From: a virus
Direction: 5' to 3' (one strand)
DNA length: 34,048 nucleotides
IMG/VR virus record: IMGVR_UViG_3300025154_000279
Span: 1-34,048 of that record
Part shown: positions 1-5,632 of the stretch, piece after piece
Numbering within the stretch: the first letter of the stretch is position 1
How the letters are laid out: the number at the start of each line of letters is the position of its first letter
Made by a program: the position numbers and the translations under genes
Notes under the pieces: model-generated
The model's input: the letters and a program-made list of their open reading frames with translations, nothing else
Told to the model about the DNA's origin: nothing
The model's database searches: none

Positions 1-115
1 GGCAAACGCAGGGGCAACTGGAACGCTTGGGGAAATTAGAGTAGTGGCAGATGCGATCTACGTTTGCACGGCTACAAATACTTGGGTTAAGGCAGCATTA
101 GCAACTTGGTCATAA
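1..115 (+). CDS. Tail fibre protein, C-terminal end (continues from 34048)
   Basis: Open in frame from base 2 to the TAA at 113-115, with no start codon. It reads ...GTLGEIRVVADAIYVCTA... and ends in TWS, the usual C-terminal signature of phage fibre/appendage proteins (GEIR, YVCTATNTW). The gene starting at 32553 leaves the right edge two bases into a codon; adding base 1 completes an Ala codon and continues in exactly this frame. This is therefore the last 37 codons of that gene on a circular molecule. The alternative, two unrelated fibre fragments, is unlikely given the matching frame and sequence sense. Confidence 0.9.
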   Translation, partial: ANAGATGTLGEIRVVADAIYVCTATNTWVKAALATWS

Positions 116-132
116 TTTAAAAGGAGACAACA

Positions 133-438
133 ATGGCAATTATAACACAAACACAATACAAGGGAATAGACCTCCCACAGGCGTATATCAAGGTACATCC
201 TTTCATAAGTATCGAGATTTACATGGACGAGGACTCACGTAAAAGCGGAACTGCACTTGACTATAAGGTAATCGAGCTTTCAGACGATGCCAAGAAAGCG
301 ATCTATGAAACCGTGTTGAAAGACCTGTTTCCCAATGCAGAAGCACAGTTAAAGCCACTGGAGCCAGTTGTTGAGATCAACAAAACGATTGACGAGGTGG
401 TTTTGGAATCTATTAGAGAAGAAGAGCCAATGGCTTAA
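133..438 (+). CDS. Hypothetical protein, 101 aa, downstream of tail fibre
   Basis: I do not recognise the family. The start is set by AAGGAGA about 7 bases before ATG. The protein is soluble and acidic (C-terminal half rich in Glu/Asp, ending REEEPMA), with no membrane segment and no Cys. It lies 17 bp after the fibre stop and 12 bp before a small membrane protein, on the late strand. By position it could be a fibre accessory or assembly protein, but nothing in the sequence proves this. Confidence 0.7.
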   Translation: MAIITQTQYKGIDLPQAYIKVHPFISIEIYMDEDSRKSGTALDYKVIELSDDAKKAIYETVLKDLFPNAEAQLKPLEPVVEINKTIDEVVLESIREEEPMA

Positions 439-450
439 AGGGGAATATGG

Positions 451-750
451 GTGTCGGAATGGAAAGAAATTGCCGTAGGTATAGGTCTTATAATAGGTGG
501 AATAGTAACAGGTTTTGTGCGAGGAAAGAAGAATGTTAGAGATGACAATGGAGAGACGAAGGTTAATACGAGATCATATCCATCCGACAGTTGCCCCATA
601 CATGGCGAAAGAATTGCGACTCTTGAAGGCGAATGTCTATCTCTTGGCAGAAGCATTGACCAACTCAGAGAACAGCAGCGTACAGTTGCAAGCGAATTGT
701 CAGCCATGAATAGAACGCTTGGTGAAGTATTGGGTAAGATTAGTAGATGA
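451..750 (+). CDS. Small membrane-anchored coiled-coil protein (holin- or spanin-like candidate)
   Basis: The best start is GTG at 451, with AAAGGGG about 7 bases upstream; the nearby ATGs are out of frame. Residues about 6-23 form one hydrophobic, Gly-rich membrane segment followed by RGKK. Residues about 50-99 are heptad-rich (ERIATLEGE, IDQLREQQ), with a single CPIH around residue 48. An N-terminal membrane segment plus a coiled coil is the layout of phage lysis accessory proteins (i-spanins, Mu gp25-like). The neighbouring DUF1353 and DUF5675 genes fit a lysis or late accessory block. The role is inferred from topology and position only. Confidence 0.7.
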   Translation: MSEWKEIAVGIGLIIGGIVTGFVRGKKNVRDDNGETKVNTRSYPSDSCPIHGERIATLEGECLSLGRSIDQLREQQRTVASELSAMNRTLGEVLGKISR

Positions 751-779
751 TGAATAGCATTGTAAAAGAGGAATTTATC

Positions 780-1253
780 ATGGAAGTGGAAAGTAATAAA
801 CCGATGTTCAGTCTTGTAGATGGTAAAGAACAAATGGTTCTTAATGTTGACCTTCCATTTCACTATCAAGGTAAGGAATACGTTATACCTGCCGGATTCG
901 TCTTTGACGGTGCCAGTATTCCTCGGTTTGCGTGGTCATTCATCGGCCACCCTTTCGACGAACACTTAAGAATAGGTGCTTGCATACACGATTGGATTTT
1001 TACAACACACTGCCTTGGCTTTACAAATGCAAATCATATTTTTATGAGACGCATACGTGCTGATGGCGAGCGCTGCATTAATGTAAAGCTTATATTTGCC
1101 GCTGTGGCTGGATTTGGTTATCCGGCCTATAAGCAACTAACTATCGAAAAGGAAGATCGTCTGGCTCTTATTCGCAACATACTCAAAAACAGAGAAGATA
1201 AAGAACACATAGAGATGCAGATAAAAATTAAATATTATGCGAGGTTAAAATGA
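780..1253 (+). CDS. DUF1353 family protein
   Basis: The DUF1353 signature is visible: VIPAGFVFDGASIPRFAW, followed by an (A)CIHDWIF-type motif. This is a common phage/prophage family of about 100-160 aa with no proven function, often found near lysis genes. An in-frame ATG at 747 overlaps the previous stop, but AGAGGAA at 768-773 places the likely start at 780 (157 aa). The C-terminus after about residue 115 is a basic helical extension. The stop overlaps the next start (ATGA at 1250-1253), so the two genes are translationally coupled. Confidence 0.85.
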   Translation: MEVESNKPMFSLVDGKEQMVLNVDLPFHYQGKEYVIPAGFVFDGASIPRFAWSFIGHPFDEHLRIGACIHDWIFTTHCLGFTNANHIFMRRIRADGERCINVKLIFAAVAGFGYPAYKQLTIEKEDRLALIRNILKNREDKEHIEMQIKIKYYARLK

Positions 1254-1690
1254 GCGATCCGTTTTTCAGACTCACCAGGATTAAATATTTAAAAGACCGA
1301 ACCATAGGCAAGCAGGAGTTTATTGACGAGCAATCAGTAAAAACAAAGATTTGCAGCACCCTTGAAGATACCGTCAGGCCCGATGGAATAAAGGTTTACG
1401 GAGAGACGGCAATTCCTGCAGGACGCTATAAAATAAAGATTACCCATAGCACAAGATGGAATAAGCCGATGCCGGAAATATATCCGGTTCCTTGTTTTAG
1501 TGGCATAAGAGAGCACGGGGGCGGCGACCCTAAGCATACCCTTGGGTGTGTGCTTTGTGGCATTGAAGCCAGCGGCGGAACCATTTGGAATTGCGAGCCC
1601 GCCATTGAAGCTATAATGAATATTCTGAAAAAATATCCAGGCGGGATAGATATTGAAATAATTAATCAACCATATAACGATACTAAATAG
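1250..1690 (+). CDS. DUF5675 family protein
   Basis: It carries the family pattern: CSTLEDTVRP, then ETAIPAGRYKIKI, a short S/T-rich strand, VPCFSGIREHGGGDP, and TLGCVLCG. DUF5675 proteins are small beta-rich phage and bacterial proteins of unknown activity, often near lysis or tail genes. His104 and Cys114 of the HGGGDP...GCVLCG segment lie where a hydrolase or transpeptidase-like active site would be, but catalysis has not been shown. The start overlaps the DUF1353 stop. No recognisable lysozyme, amidase or CHAP endolysin occurs in the genome, so this is one candidate for a cell-wall role (inference). Confidence 0.8.
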   Translation: MSDPFFRLTRIKYLKDRTIGKQEFIDEQSVKTKICSTLEDTVRPDGIKVYGETAIPAGRYKIKITHSTRWNKPMPEIYPVPCFSGIREHGGGDPKHTLGCVLCGIEASGGTIWNCEPAIEAIMNILKKYPGGIDIEIINQPYNDTK

Positions 1691-1699
1691 GAGGAAGCA

Positions 1700-2203
1700 A
1701 TGGCTTTTAATGATGAAATGAGCGACGCGCCAAAAGCAATAGACCACGTTCACGCACAAATACACTCAGGAGACACATACAAGGTAAGCGCATCCAATTC
1801 AGCTCTTGCCGACAATGGTACTTTGGTGTTTCACCTTACTAATGGAGCTACTAAAAACATGCACATGATATTTAATGGTGCTTGTGGTGGCGAGGCTTTA
1901 GTAAATCTATATAAAACACCGCTAAGCGCAACATCTGGGACGGCGGTAACTCCGGCAAATAAAAACCAAGCTTCGTCAAATACAAGCCTGGTAACAGTTT
2001 TGCAAGACCCTACAATAGGAACGGCAGGCACGCTTATTGACACTATTGCCGTTGGTGCGGGCTCTATTCCTAAAGCAGAAAGAAATGAGTGGGTTCTTCC
2101 GGTCAGCGGCGTATATGCTGTTGAGCTTGTTAATCTCGGTGGTGGTGCCAAAGCGGCCAGTATTGGTGTTGAATGGTATGAAGCGGCGGATAAGAGCGTT
2201 TAA
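1700..2203 (+). CDS. Putative virion structural/decoration protein, 167 aa
   Basis: GGAGGAAGCA stands just before the ATG. The protein is beta-rich and Ala/Gly/Thr-rich without Cys in a metal pattern; it contains GGEALVNLYKTP, AVTPANKNQ, TSLVTVLQDPT and a final EWVLPVSGVYAVELVNLG strand. Proteins of this kind are widespread in tailed phages near the end of the structural operon and are usually found in virions. The exact position in the particle is unknown. It is the last late gene; its stop overlaps the tail of a convergent leftward gene by 4 bp, and no strong terminator hairpin is visible between them. Confidence 0.7.
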   Translation: MAFNDEMSDAPKAIDHVHAQIHSGDTYKVSASNSALADNGTLVFHLTNGATKNMHMIFNGACGGEALVNLYKTPLSATSGTAVTPANKNQASSNTSLVTVLQDPTIGTAGTLIDTIAVGAGSIPKAERNEWVLPVSGVYAVELVNLGGGAKAASIGVEWYEAADKSV

Positions 2204-2493
2204 TAACCACGCTCTTTGTCGAGAGAGTCGATAATCCTATGATCACGTTCTTTCGTGAGGATGACAATCGAATCGTCCTCTTCTTCTTTGACTGACTTGT
2301 GTCCGTATCCAACCTCTGCATGAAGCTGATCGCTCCAGAATTTAGCGCATCCCAATTCTTGTTTTATTGCGTCAGCTTCTTTATTCAAAACATCAAGAGC
2401 TTCATTCACGCCCTTGATGAACTTTTTTTGCGCACTAATCATAAACACAACAATCGTTGCTGTAATTATAATCATTGAAATAGCAAAGATCAT
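2200..2493 (-). CDS. Small membrane protein with coiled coil, 97 aa
   Basis: Residues 2-18 are a strong hydrophobic segment (MIFAISMIIITATIVVFMI), then a basic QKKF and a long helical region with heptads (residues about 25-55), and a charged C-terminus. No family is recognised. The layout is like an i-spanin, but it sits at the end of the leftward early arm rather than with the late genes. It overlaps the upstream gene by ATGA (2490-2493) and is the most promoter-distal leftward gene. Confidence 0.65.
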   Translation of the reverse strand: MIFAISMIIITATIVVFMISAQKKFIKGVNEALDVLNKEADAIKQELGCAKFWSDQLHAEVGYGHKSVKEEEDDSIVILTKERDHRIIDSLDKERGY

Positions 2494-2669
2494 AGTTTCC
2501 TCATTTTTGAAAGTTCGTTGTAGGTAAAAGAAATATCGCCAACAACATTTTTAGTTTGAGGGTTAATTATTTTGCAATTAACCCCCATATGACAAACATC
2601 ATCTACATGATAATTGTACTCGTCATCTGTGAATACCTGCCCGGCAGAGGTGTTGAATTGATTTATCAT
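2490..2669 (-). CDS. Hypothetical protein, 59 aa
   Basis: This short ORF is bounded on both sides by four-base ATGA overlaps: its ATG (2667-2669) overlaps the stop of the gene upstream, and its TGA overlaps the ATG at 2493. Such double coupling is strong evidence that it is translated. The product starts MINQFNTSAG, contains two Cys/His-type residues (DDVCHMGVNC) and ends SKMRKL. No family is recognised. Confidence 0.65.
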   Translation of the reverse strand: MINQFNTSAGQVFTDDEYNYHVDDVCHMGVNCKIINPQTKNVVGDISFTYNELSKMRKL

Positions 2670-2938
2670 GGCTCGATTATTTTATAGAGCTGGTCTTGAA
2701 CAGTAATAAAAAAGCTTGATTTCGGAATCTGGGCGGAGATCAAGGATAGTTGATCCAATTCAAATTCCATATCGTCTGAGATAGATATTGCCCTGATAAG
2801 CTCAGCACGCTCTTTCACTTTCTTTTTGTCCAACCCTTGTTCCGGCAGGTTGAGTAAATCAACGAAGCACTCGCCTACGGTTTTATTAATATCTTTTTGC
2901 TCTATGTCCACCAGTTTTTTGTTTAGATTAATTAGCAT
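2666..2938 (-). CDS. Hypothetical protein, 90 aa
   Basis: A strong ribosome site (AAGGAGGTGG) lies just before the ATG at 2938, inside the end of the upstream gene. The product is helical and charged, with no Cys and no membrane segment. The pattern NLNKKLVDIE...INKTVGECFVDLLN is reminiscent of small phage proteins of unknown function. It is coupled at both ends (TAATG upstream, ATGA downstream). Confidence 0.65.
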   Translation of the reverse strand: MLINLNKKLVDIEQKDINKTVGECFVDLLNLPEQGLDKKKVKERAELIRAISISDDMEFELDQLSLISAQIPKSSFFITVQDQLYKIIEP

Positions 2939-3093
2939 TATGCCACCTCCTTTTTTTCACGTTTTACTTTTTTAATAATTCTTCTCAGCGTCTTTCCTGA
3001 TTTAATTCCAAATTCTTGCATGAATTGATTTTTGACTCTACGCTTTTCGCTTACCAATTCTTCGACAAATATCTTTCTTTGCCTACTTTTCAT
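2938..3093 (-). CDS. Small highly basic protein, 51 aa
   Basis: ATG at 3093 is preceded by AAGGGGTTGAT. The product is very rich in Lys/Arg (MKSRQRKIFVEELV... GIKSGKTLRRIIKKVKREKK), which suggests nucleic-acid binding; a short helix-turn-helix around residues 14-40 is possible but unproven. Its TAA shares one base with the next ATG (TAATG). The last codons also carry the next gene's ribosome-binding site. Confidence 0.6.
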   Translation of the reverse strand: MKSRQRKIFVEELVSEKRRVKNQFMQEFGIKSGKTLRRIIKKVKREKKEVA

Positions 3094-3094
3094 A

Positions 3095-3454
3095 TCAACC
3101 CCTTATTCCGGTTTTGTCTGTTCTAAACCAGTGCCACCTAGGGCCACCCTGCATTAATATCGGAGGTCGCCCCTGTAGAATGGCGTGAGCCGTCTCCAAC
3201 CCATTGTAATAATCAACCTTACCCAAACTCTTAGCCGTATCTTTTGCTGTCCGTATAGCGTTTAATTTGGCTTCCGGTGTGCTGATGTAGGTCTTTCGCT
3301 TTGATGTGAAGGCAGGTTTTGCAGCGTATTTTATAGCATCAGCCATGTGAGTCGTTTTGTTGACATCAACATTACCAGAGATTCCTATCCTATCCAGCAT
3401 TTCCATCGGTGATTCAAGCCTAGTTGTAGGGTCAATTAATTTTTCATTTATCAT
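3095..3454 (-). CDS. Hypothetical phage protein, 119 aa
   Basis: AAAGGAGAAAGTCC precedes the ATG. The C-terminal part contains YYNGLETAHAILQGRPPIL, resembling a recurring YYNG.E.A...LEGR.P motif that I associate with small phage proteins of unknown function. The middle part is basic (KYAAKPAFTSKRKTYIS). No catalytic motif is visible. Immediately upstream is a 10-bp inverted repeat (3478-3536), so expression may differ from the genes further upstream. Confidence 0.65.
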   Translation of the reverse strand: MINEKLIDPTTRLESPMEMLDRIGISGNVDVNKTTHMADAIKYAAKPAFTSKRKTYISTPEAKLNAIRTAKDTAKSLGKVDYYNGLETAHAILQGRPPILMQGGPRWHWFRTDKTGIRG

Positions 3455-3477
3455 GGACTTTCTCCTTTGTTTAAGAT

Positions 3478-3536
3478 GCCAGCCCTGTCACATTTTGAAT
3501 AGTATGACACACAACAAAGGAGTGAGCAGGGCTGGC
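3478..3536. repeat. Perfect 10-bp inverted repeat enclosing a copy of the early-operon leader
   Basis: GCCAGCCCTG (3478-3487) and CAGGGCTGGC (3527-3536) are perfect inverted partners. Between them, 3499-3521 matches 22 of 23 bases, in opposite orientation, of the leader in front of the first leftward gene (14195-14217), including TATGACACACAACAAAGGA. A further GTGTGTCAT at 3554-3562 is inverted to the ATGACACAC inside. The 154-bp gap 3455-3607 holds no ORF I can support. It may be a remnant insertion, a regulatory hairpin or a repressor-binding cluster. Confidence 0.7.
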
Positions 3537-3607
3537 AAATATTAAACTTGAGTCGTGTGTCATGGTGTTAATATAATCATTTTTGTTGTAGCTAGGGTAA
3601 AATAATT

Positions 3608-3877
3608 TCATAAAGTTAACTCCAACTGTTGCGGGTCTTTAAATACGGTTTCCGGTTCGCAATATTTCGAATCCAACTCTAAATCATCCCACTCCATCGC
3701 CACGCTGTAAAAATCATCATCAGGGCTATCAGCGAACTCAAAGGGATGTTCTATTACTCCGGTAACAGTAAGCACTCCACGGCCCGCAGCTGCCATTGTT
3801 AGTGGTATCCGCTCCGGCTCGACAAGATATAATTCCCGTAGCCATACTAAAACTTTTTCTTGATTTTCACTCAGCAT
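3608..3877 (-). CDS. Hypothetical acidic protein, 89 aa
   Basis: ATG at 3877 follows AGAGGGGG by 5 bases; an upstream in-frame TTG at 3880 is less likely. The product is acidic, with repeated Asp/Glu clusters (ADSPDDDFYSVAMEWDDLELD), and has no Cys pair or membrane segment. The family is not recognised; small acidic phage proteins of this kind include DNA mimics, but nothing specific supports that here. It has its own likely promoter (3939-3966), and its ribosome site lies in a hairpin (3883-3909). Confidence 0.65.
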   Translation of the reverse strand: MLSENQEKVLVWLRELYLVEPERIPLTMAAAGRGVLTVTGVIEHPFEFADSPDDDFYSVAMEWDDLELDSKYCEPETVFKDPQQLELTL

Positions 3878-3882
3878 CAAAA

Positions 3883-3909
3883 CCCCCTCTTACATCGTTT
3901 CAGAGGGGG
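3883..3909 (-). promoter_or_regulatory. Hairpin sequestering the ribosome-binding site of the 3608-3877 gene
   Basis: On the + strand CCCCCTCT (3883-3890) and AGAGGGGG (3902-3909) are perfect 8-bp inverted partners with an 11-base loop. In the leftward transcript the 3' arm of the hairpin is the AGAGGGGG that would serve as Shine-Dalgarno sequence, 5 bases before ATG. An RNA fold would therefore hide the ribosome site, giving scope for translational control (protein, antisense or temperature). Confidence 0.6.
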
Positions 3910-3938
3910 AAAGCCGTTAAGGTTTTGTGTACTATTTA

Positions 3939-3966
3939 AATATATATAAATATTCATAGTTTGCAA
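3939..3966 (-). promoter_or_regulatory. Candidate leftward sigma70-type promoter
   Basis: Reading leftward: TTGCAA (3961-3966), a 16-base spacer, TATATT (3939-3944). Transcription would start near 3932 and give a leader of about 55 bases that includes the 3883-3909 hairpin. The region is AT-rich, so a chance match is possible. Confidence 0.45.
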
Positions 3967-3980
3967 AATTCCTTAAATAA

Positions 3981-4301
3981 TTACCTCTTAATAAATAAAT
4001 CAGCATTGTACCTGCTGCAACTGTAACATTCATCTGTATAAACATTTTTGTCAAAATCGTAGTGCTTGCATCCAGCACATTTCGCTAAATCTTTGTTGGG
4101 CGTCAGTGATTTTTCATTTGGTAAGAATTTTACATACTCCGCATCAAAATATGTATACTCCCCATCTTCAAACTCTACCAAGGCGCATGGATTTAACCCT
4201 TCGTCTATCATCCCTGATTGGTAGAACCCATGAAAAACACACTTCTTCCCACTATGTATTCCTCTGATAATTTCAACTCTTCTCGTTTCCTGTATATTCA
4301 T
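3981..4301 (-). CDS. Hypothetical protein with SH3/KOW-like N-domain and C-terminal Cys4 zinc site
   Basis: AAAAGGAGA fits ATG at 4301 (spacing about 8) better than the in-frame ATGs at 4307 and 4325. Residues about 8-60 look like a small beta-barrel (VEIIRGIHSGKKCVFHGFY... ALVEFEDGEYTYFDAEYVKFL). Residues about 74-96 contain CAGCKHY...DECYSCSRY, a probable CxxC...CxxC zinc site. The 5' region starts at an attC-like core (GTTAGGC on the coding strand at 4335), about 34 bases before the ATG, as in the neighbouring cassettes. No attC-like site follows the gene, so it may be the last, truncated cassette or the original flanking gene. Confidence 0.65.
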   Translation of the reverse strand: MNIQETRRVEIIRGIHSGKKCVFHGFYQSGMIDEGLNPCALVEFEDGEYTYFDAEYVKFLPNEKSLTPNKDLAKCAGCKHYDFDKNVYTDECYSCSRYNADLFIKR

Positions 4302-4328
4302 TTTCATTCTCCTTTTAAAAATCATTAC

Positions 4329-4381
4329 GCCTAACGTGATGCCATTAGGCGCAGTTCTTGCGCTTAGTGGCTGTTGTAAGC
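4329..4381 (-). other. attC-like recombination site 1
   Basis: On the + strand GCCTAAC (4329-4335), spacer GTGAT, arm GCCATTAGGCGC (4341-4352), loop, arm GCGCTTAGTGGC (4360-4371), T, then GTTGTAAGC (4373-4381). The arms pair over 12 positions with two G-T wobbles. The core facing the 4396-4716 cassette is perfectly inverse to the core at 4756-4764. The ATG-rich start of the next leftward gene lies just beyond GTTAGGC. Confidence 0.65.
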
Positions 4382-4395
4382 TGTAGATTTAACAA

Positions 4396-4716
4396 TTAAA
4401 TTTTATGTTCACCTTCAACCTGTCTTTTATCTCTATCAGATGTGCGCTTGTTAAGCCAGAGCAACGCCTCTTCGAGCTTTGTTATTGCAATCGCATTTTC
4501 TCGGCATTTGAATTTTGAATTTTGATAAAATTCAATCCTTTGTCTGGCAGCATCAATTACAGTTTCAACAAAAGCACCATTAGGTTCTTTTCGTTCGCTT
4601 CCCCTGCCGAGTGGGCCGTCTTGCCACTCAATTTTTAAACCCGTGCCAATAACAAAGCCACCAGTGGGATTCTCGTTTTCATCTGATGTGTTTTCTGATT
4701 TGTATTCTGCTAACAT
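4396..4716 (-). CDS. Probable Acb2/Tad1-family cyclic-nucleotide sponge (anti-CBASS/anti-Thoeris)
   Basis: The protein has a short beta-rich N-half (FVIGTGLKIEWQDGPLGRG, residues 21-39; EPNGAFV, 44-50) and a C-terminal helical hairpin (residues about 50-98) ending RQVEGEHKI. The pattern ENA..I..LEEAL..L..RT..R..R.VEG.H is what I associate with Tad1/Acb2 proteins. N74, R91 and R95 keep the N-x16-R-x3-R spacing that I recall for ligand contacts of Tad1. Family members bind and hide cyclic signals of Thoeris (gcADPR) or CBASS (cyclic di/trinucleotides). AAAAGGAGAAAT precedes the ATG. The gene lies inside one attC-bounded cassette. The assignment is from memory; which ligand is bound cannot be predicted. 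Confidence 0.72.
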   Translation of the reverse strand: MLAEYKSENTSDENENPTGGFVIGTGLKIEWQDGPLGRGSERKEPNGAFVETVIDAARQRIEFYQNSKFKCRENAIAITKLEEALLWLNKRTSDRDKRQVEGEHKI

Positions 4717-4755
4717 ATTTCTCCTTTTTTAATTGTTTGTTAGTTTAAATTTATT

Positions 4756-4813
4756 GCTTACAACGTTATGCCGCTTTGCGAAGTTTTAATTTTGTAAAGC
4801 GGCTGTTGGATGA
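4756..4813 (-). other. attC-like recombination site 2
   Basis: On the + strand GCTTACAAC (4756-4764), spacer GTTAT, arm GCCGCTTT (4770-4777), loop of 18, arm AAAGCGGC (4796-4803), T, GTTGGATGA (4805-4813). The arms pair perfectly over 8 bp. GCTTACAAC is the exact inverse of the core at 4373-4381 across the Acb2/Tad1-like cassette, whereas GTTGGATGA is the inverse of the core in site 3 across the next cassette. Confidence 0.7.
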
Positions 4814-4830
4814 TGTAAAAAGTGACATTA

Positions 4831-5109
4831 TCAATATAAATCCTCTGAATATAAAGTGCTGCCACGAGTTTGGGATAGGTCTTTTATTTGCCCACATTCT
4901 TTTGCTATGATAAAAGCCTGTTCCCTATCAACAAACTCTCCATCTCCAGTAACAAAGCCTTGTATTTTTTCGAGTTTTGCTATTTGTTGTCTATTCAGAT
5001 TAAAACTTAACTGACTATTTAAAGAATTAAAACATTGGTCATGCCTATGGCCATAAAATACTTGGTCGGTTTCCATTATTTTAATTGCAGCACAGATAAT
5101 TCGTTTCAT
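4831..5109 (-). CDS. Hypothetical protein of the 'SEDLY' phage/prophage type, 92 aa
   Basis: The frame is open to 5208, but those first 33 codons lie across the attC-like site 3. TGAGAGAAC before the ATG at 5109 gives the natural start. Visible motifs are AAIKI at the N-terminus, YGHRHDQCF, QGFVTGDGEFVDREQAF, IAKECGQI and a final LYSEDLY. I associate this pattern (RH..CF, GF.T....FVDR.EA, A..AGQ, SEDLY/W) with a widespread small family in phages and prophages of unknown function. It is the only gene of a cassette of about 335 bp, and the attC-like site 2 begins about 20 bases after its stop. Confidence 0.75.
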   Translation of the reverse strand: MKRIICAAIKIMETDQVFYGHRHDQCFNSLNSQLSFNLNRQQIAKLEKIQGFVTGDGEFVDREQAFIIAKECGQIKDLSQTRGSTLYSEDLY

Positions 5110-5133
5110 ATTCGTTCTCTCACTTTTTATTTC

Positions 5134-5192
5134 ATCCAACGTTATGCGAAACGTACGAAGCGCATCAGCATTTTGTACTTTCGCTGTTGGAC
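5134..5192 (-). other. attC-like recombination site 3
   Basis: On the + strand ATCCAAC (5134-5140), spacer GTTAT, arm GCGAAACGTAC (5146-5156), loop, arm GTACTTTCGC (5175-5184), T, GTTGGAC (5186-5192). The arms pair as 6 bp, one unpaired C, then 4 bp. A single extrahelical base in the stem is a feature of genuine attC sites. Both ends match RYYYAAC/GTTRRRY exactly. Confidence 0.72.
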
Positions 5193-5530
5193 ATAGTATT
5201 GTATTCATAATAAAAAACTATCGGATTGCTTAAAATTTTTATCTGATTGAACCGCAAAGCTCTATCAAACTGGGCATTATTTTTTAGCATAGCAACCTGC
5301 CTATTTAGCTCATATCGCCACATATCTATACTCATGCCACCCTTATGGATATTACATTTTCGGCATGAAGGCATTAAGTTTTCAATCCTATCGTTATCTA
5401 AAACGCATTTTTTGGTTGCTAGATGTTTTGGGTATATGTGATCAACCTGCATCTGTTTAAATGATATATCACATCCGCAATATGAGCATTTGCCATTAGT
5501 TTTTTCATACACTTTTTTTCTATCAATCAT
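5165..5530 (-). CDS. HNH endonuclease, 121 aa (cassette gene)
   Basis: A classical HNH/zinc site is present: C15xxC18, VDHIYP with D30-H31, N51 in ENLMPSC, C56xxC59 and H62. Such proteins make double-strand cuts or nicks; free-standing HNH genes in phages may be packaging-associated, homing or defence-related. The start at 5530 is 28 bases after the cassette boundary and has only a weak ribosome site. The last codons run into attC-like site 3, as is common for cassette genes. The C-terminal 50 residues are unlike any domain I know. Confidence 0.85.
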   Translation of the reverse strand: MIDRKKVYEKTNGKCSYCGCDISFKQMQVDHIYPKHLATKKCVLDNDRIENLMPSCRKCNIHKGGMSIDMWRYELNRQVAMLKNNAQFDRALRFNQIKILSNPIVFYYEYNTMSNSESTKC

Positions 5531-5551
5531 AAATTACCAATACAATATTTT

Positions 5552-5632
5552 GTCTAACGTTATGCCAGTAGGCGAAGAAAACCATACCGAGGACTTGCTC
5601 GATATGGTGGTTTCGCTTAGTGGCTGTTAGTG
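5552..5632 (-). other. attC-like recombination site 4 (long hairpin)
   Basis: On the + strand GTCTAAC (5552-5558), spacer GTTAT, arm GCCAGTAGGCGAA, an inner stem ACCATA (5581-5586)/TATGGT with CGAG/CTCG above it, arm TTCGCTTAGTGGC, T, GTTAGTG (5626-5632). It is the largest of the four sites (about 81 bp). The GTTAGTGGA start is exactly inverse to the core at 5879-5887 across the 5617-5853 cassette. Confidence 0.7.

Noticed and set aside
2204-2260. Bidirectional terminator between the convergent arms
   Set aside because: Only 4-5-bp stems and no U-run; the genes overlap by 4 bp.
5110-5208. Long N-terminal extension of the 4831-5109 gene
   Set aside because: The extra 33 codons lie across the attC-like site; a ribosome site supports ATG at 5109.
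5422-5440. Another GGGTATA promoter-like element on the + strand
   Set aside because: It lies in the codons of the conserved HNH motif (HIYPKH) on the other strand and has no good -35; chance match.
4329-5632. The palindromes as ordinary rho-independent terminators or REP elements
   Set aside because: No U-run follows in the leftward direction, and the cassette-specific pairing of the ends is not expected for terminators or REP sequences.
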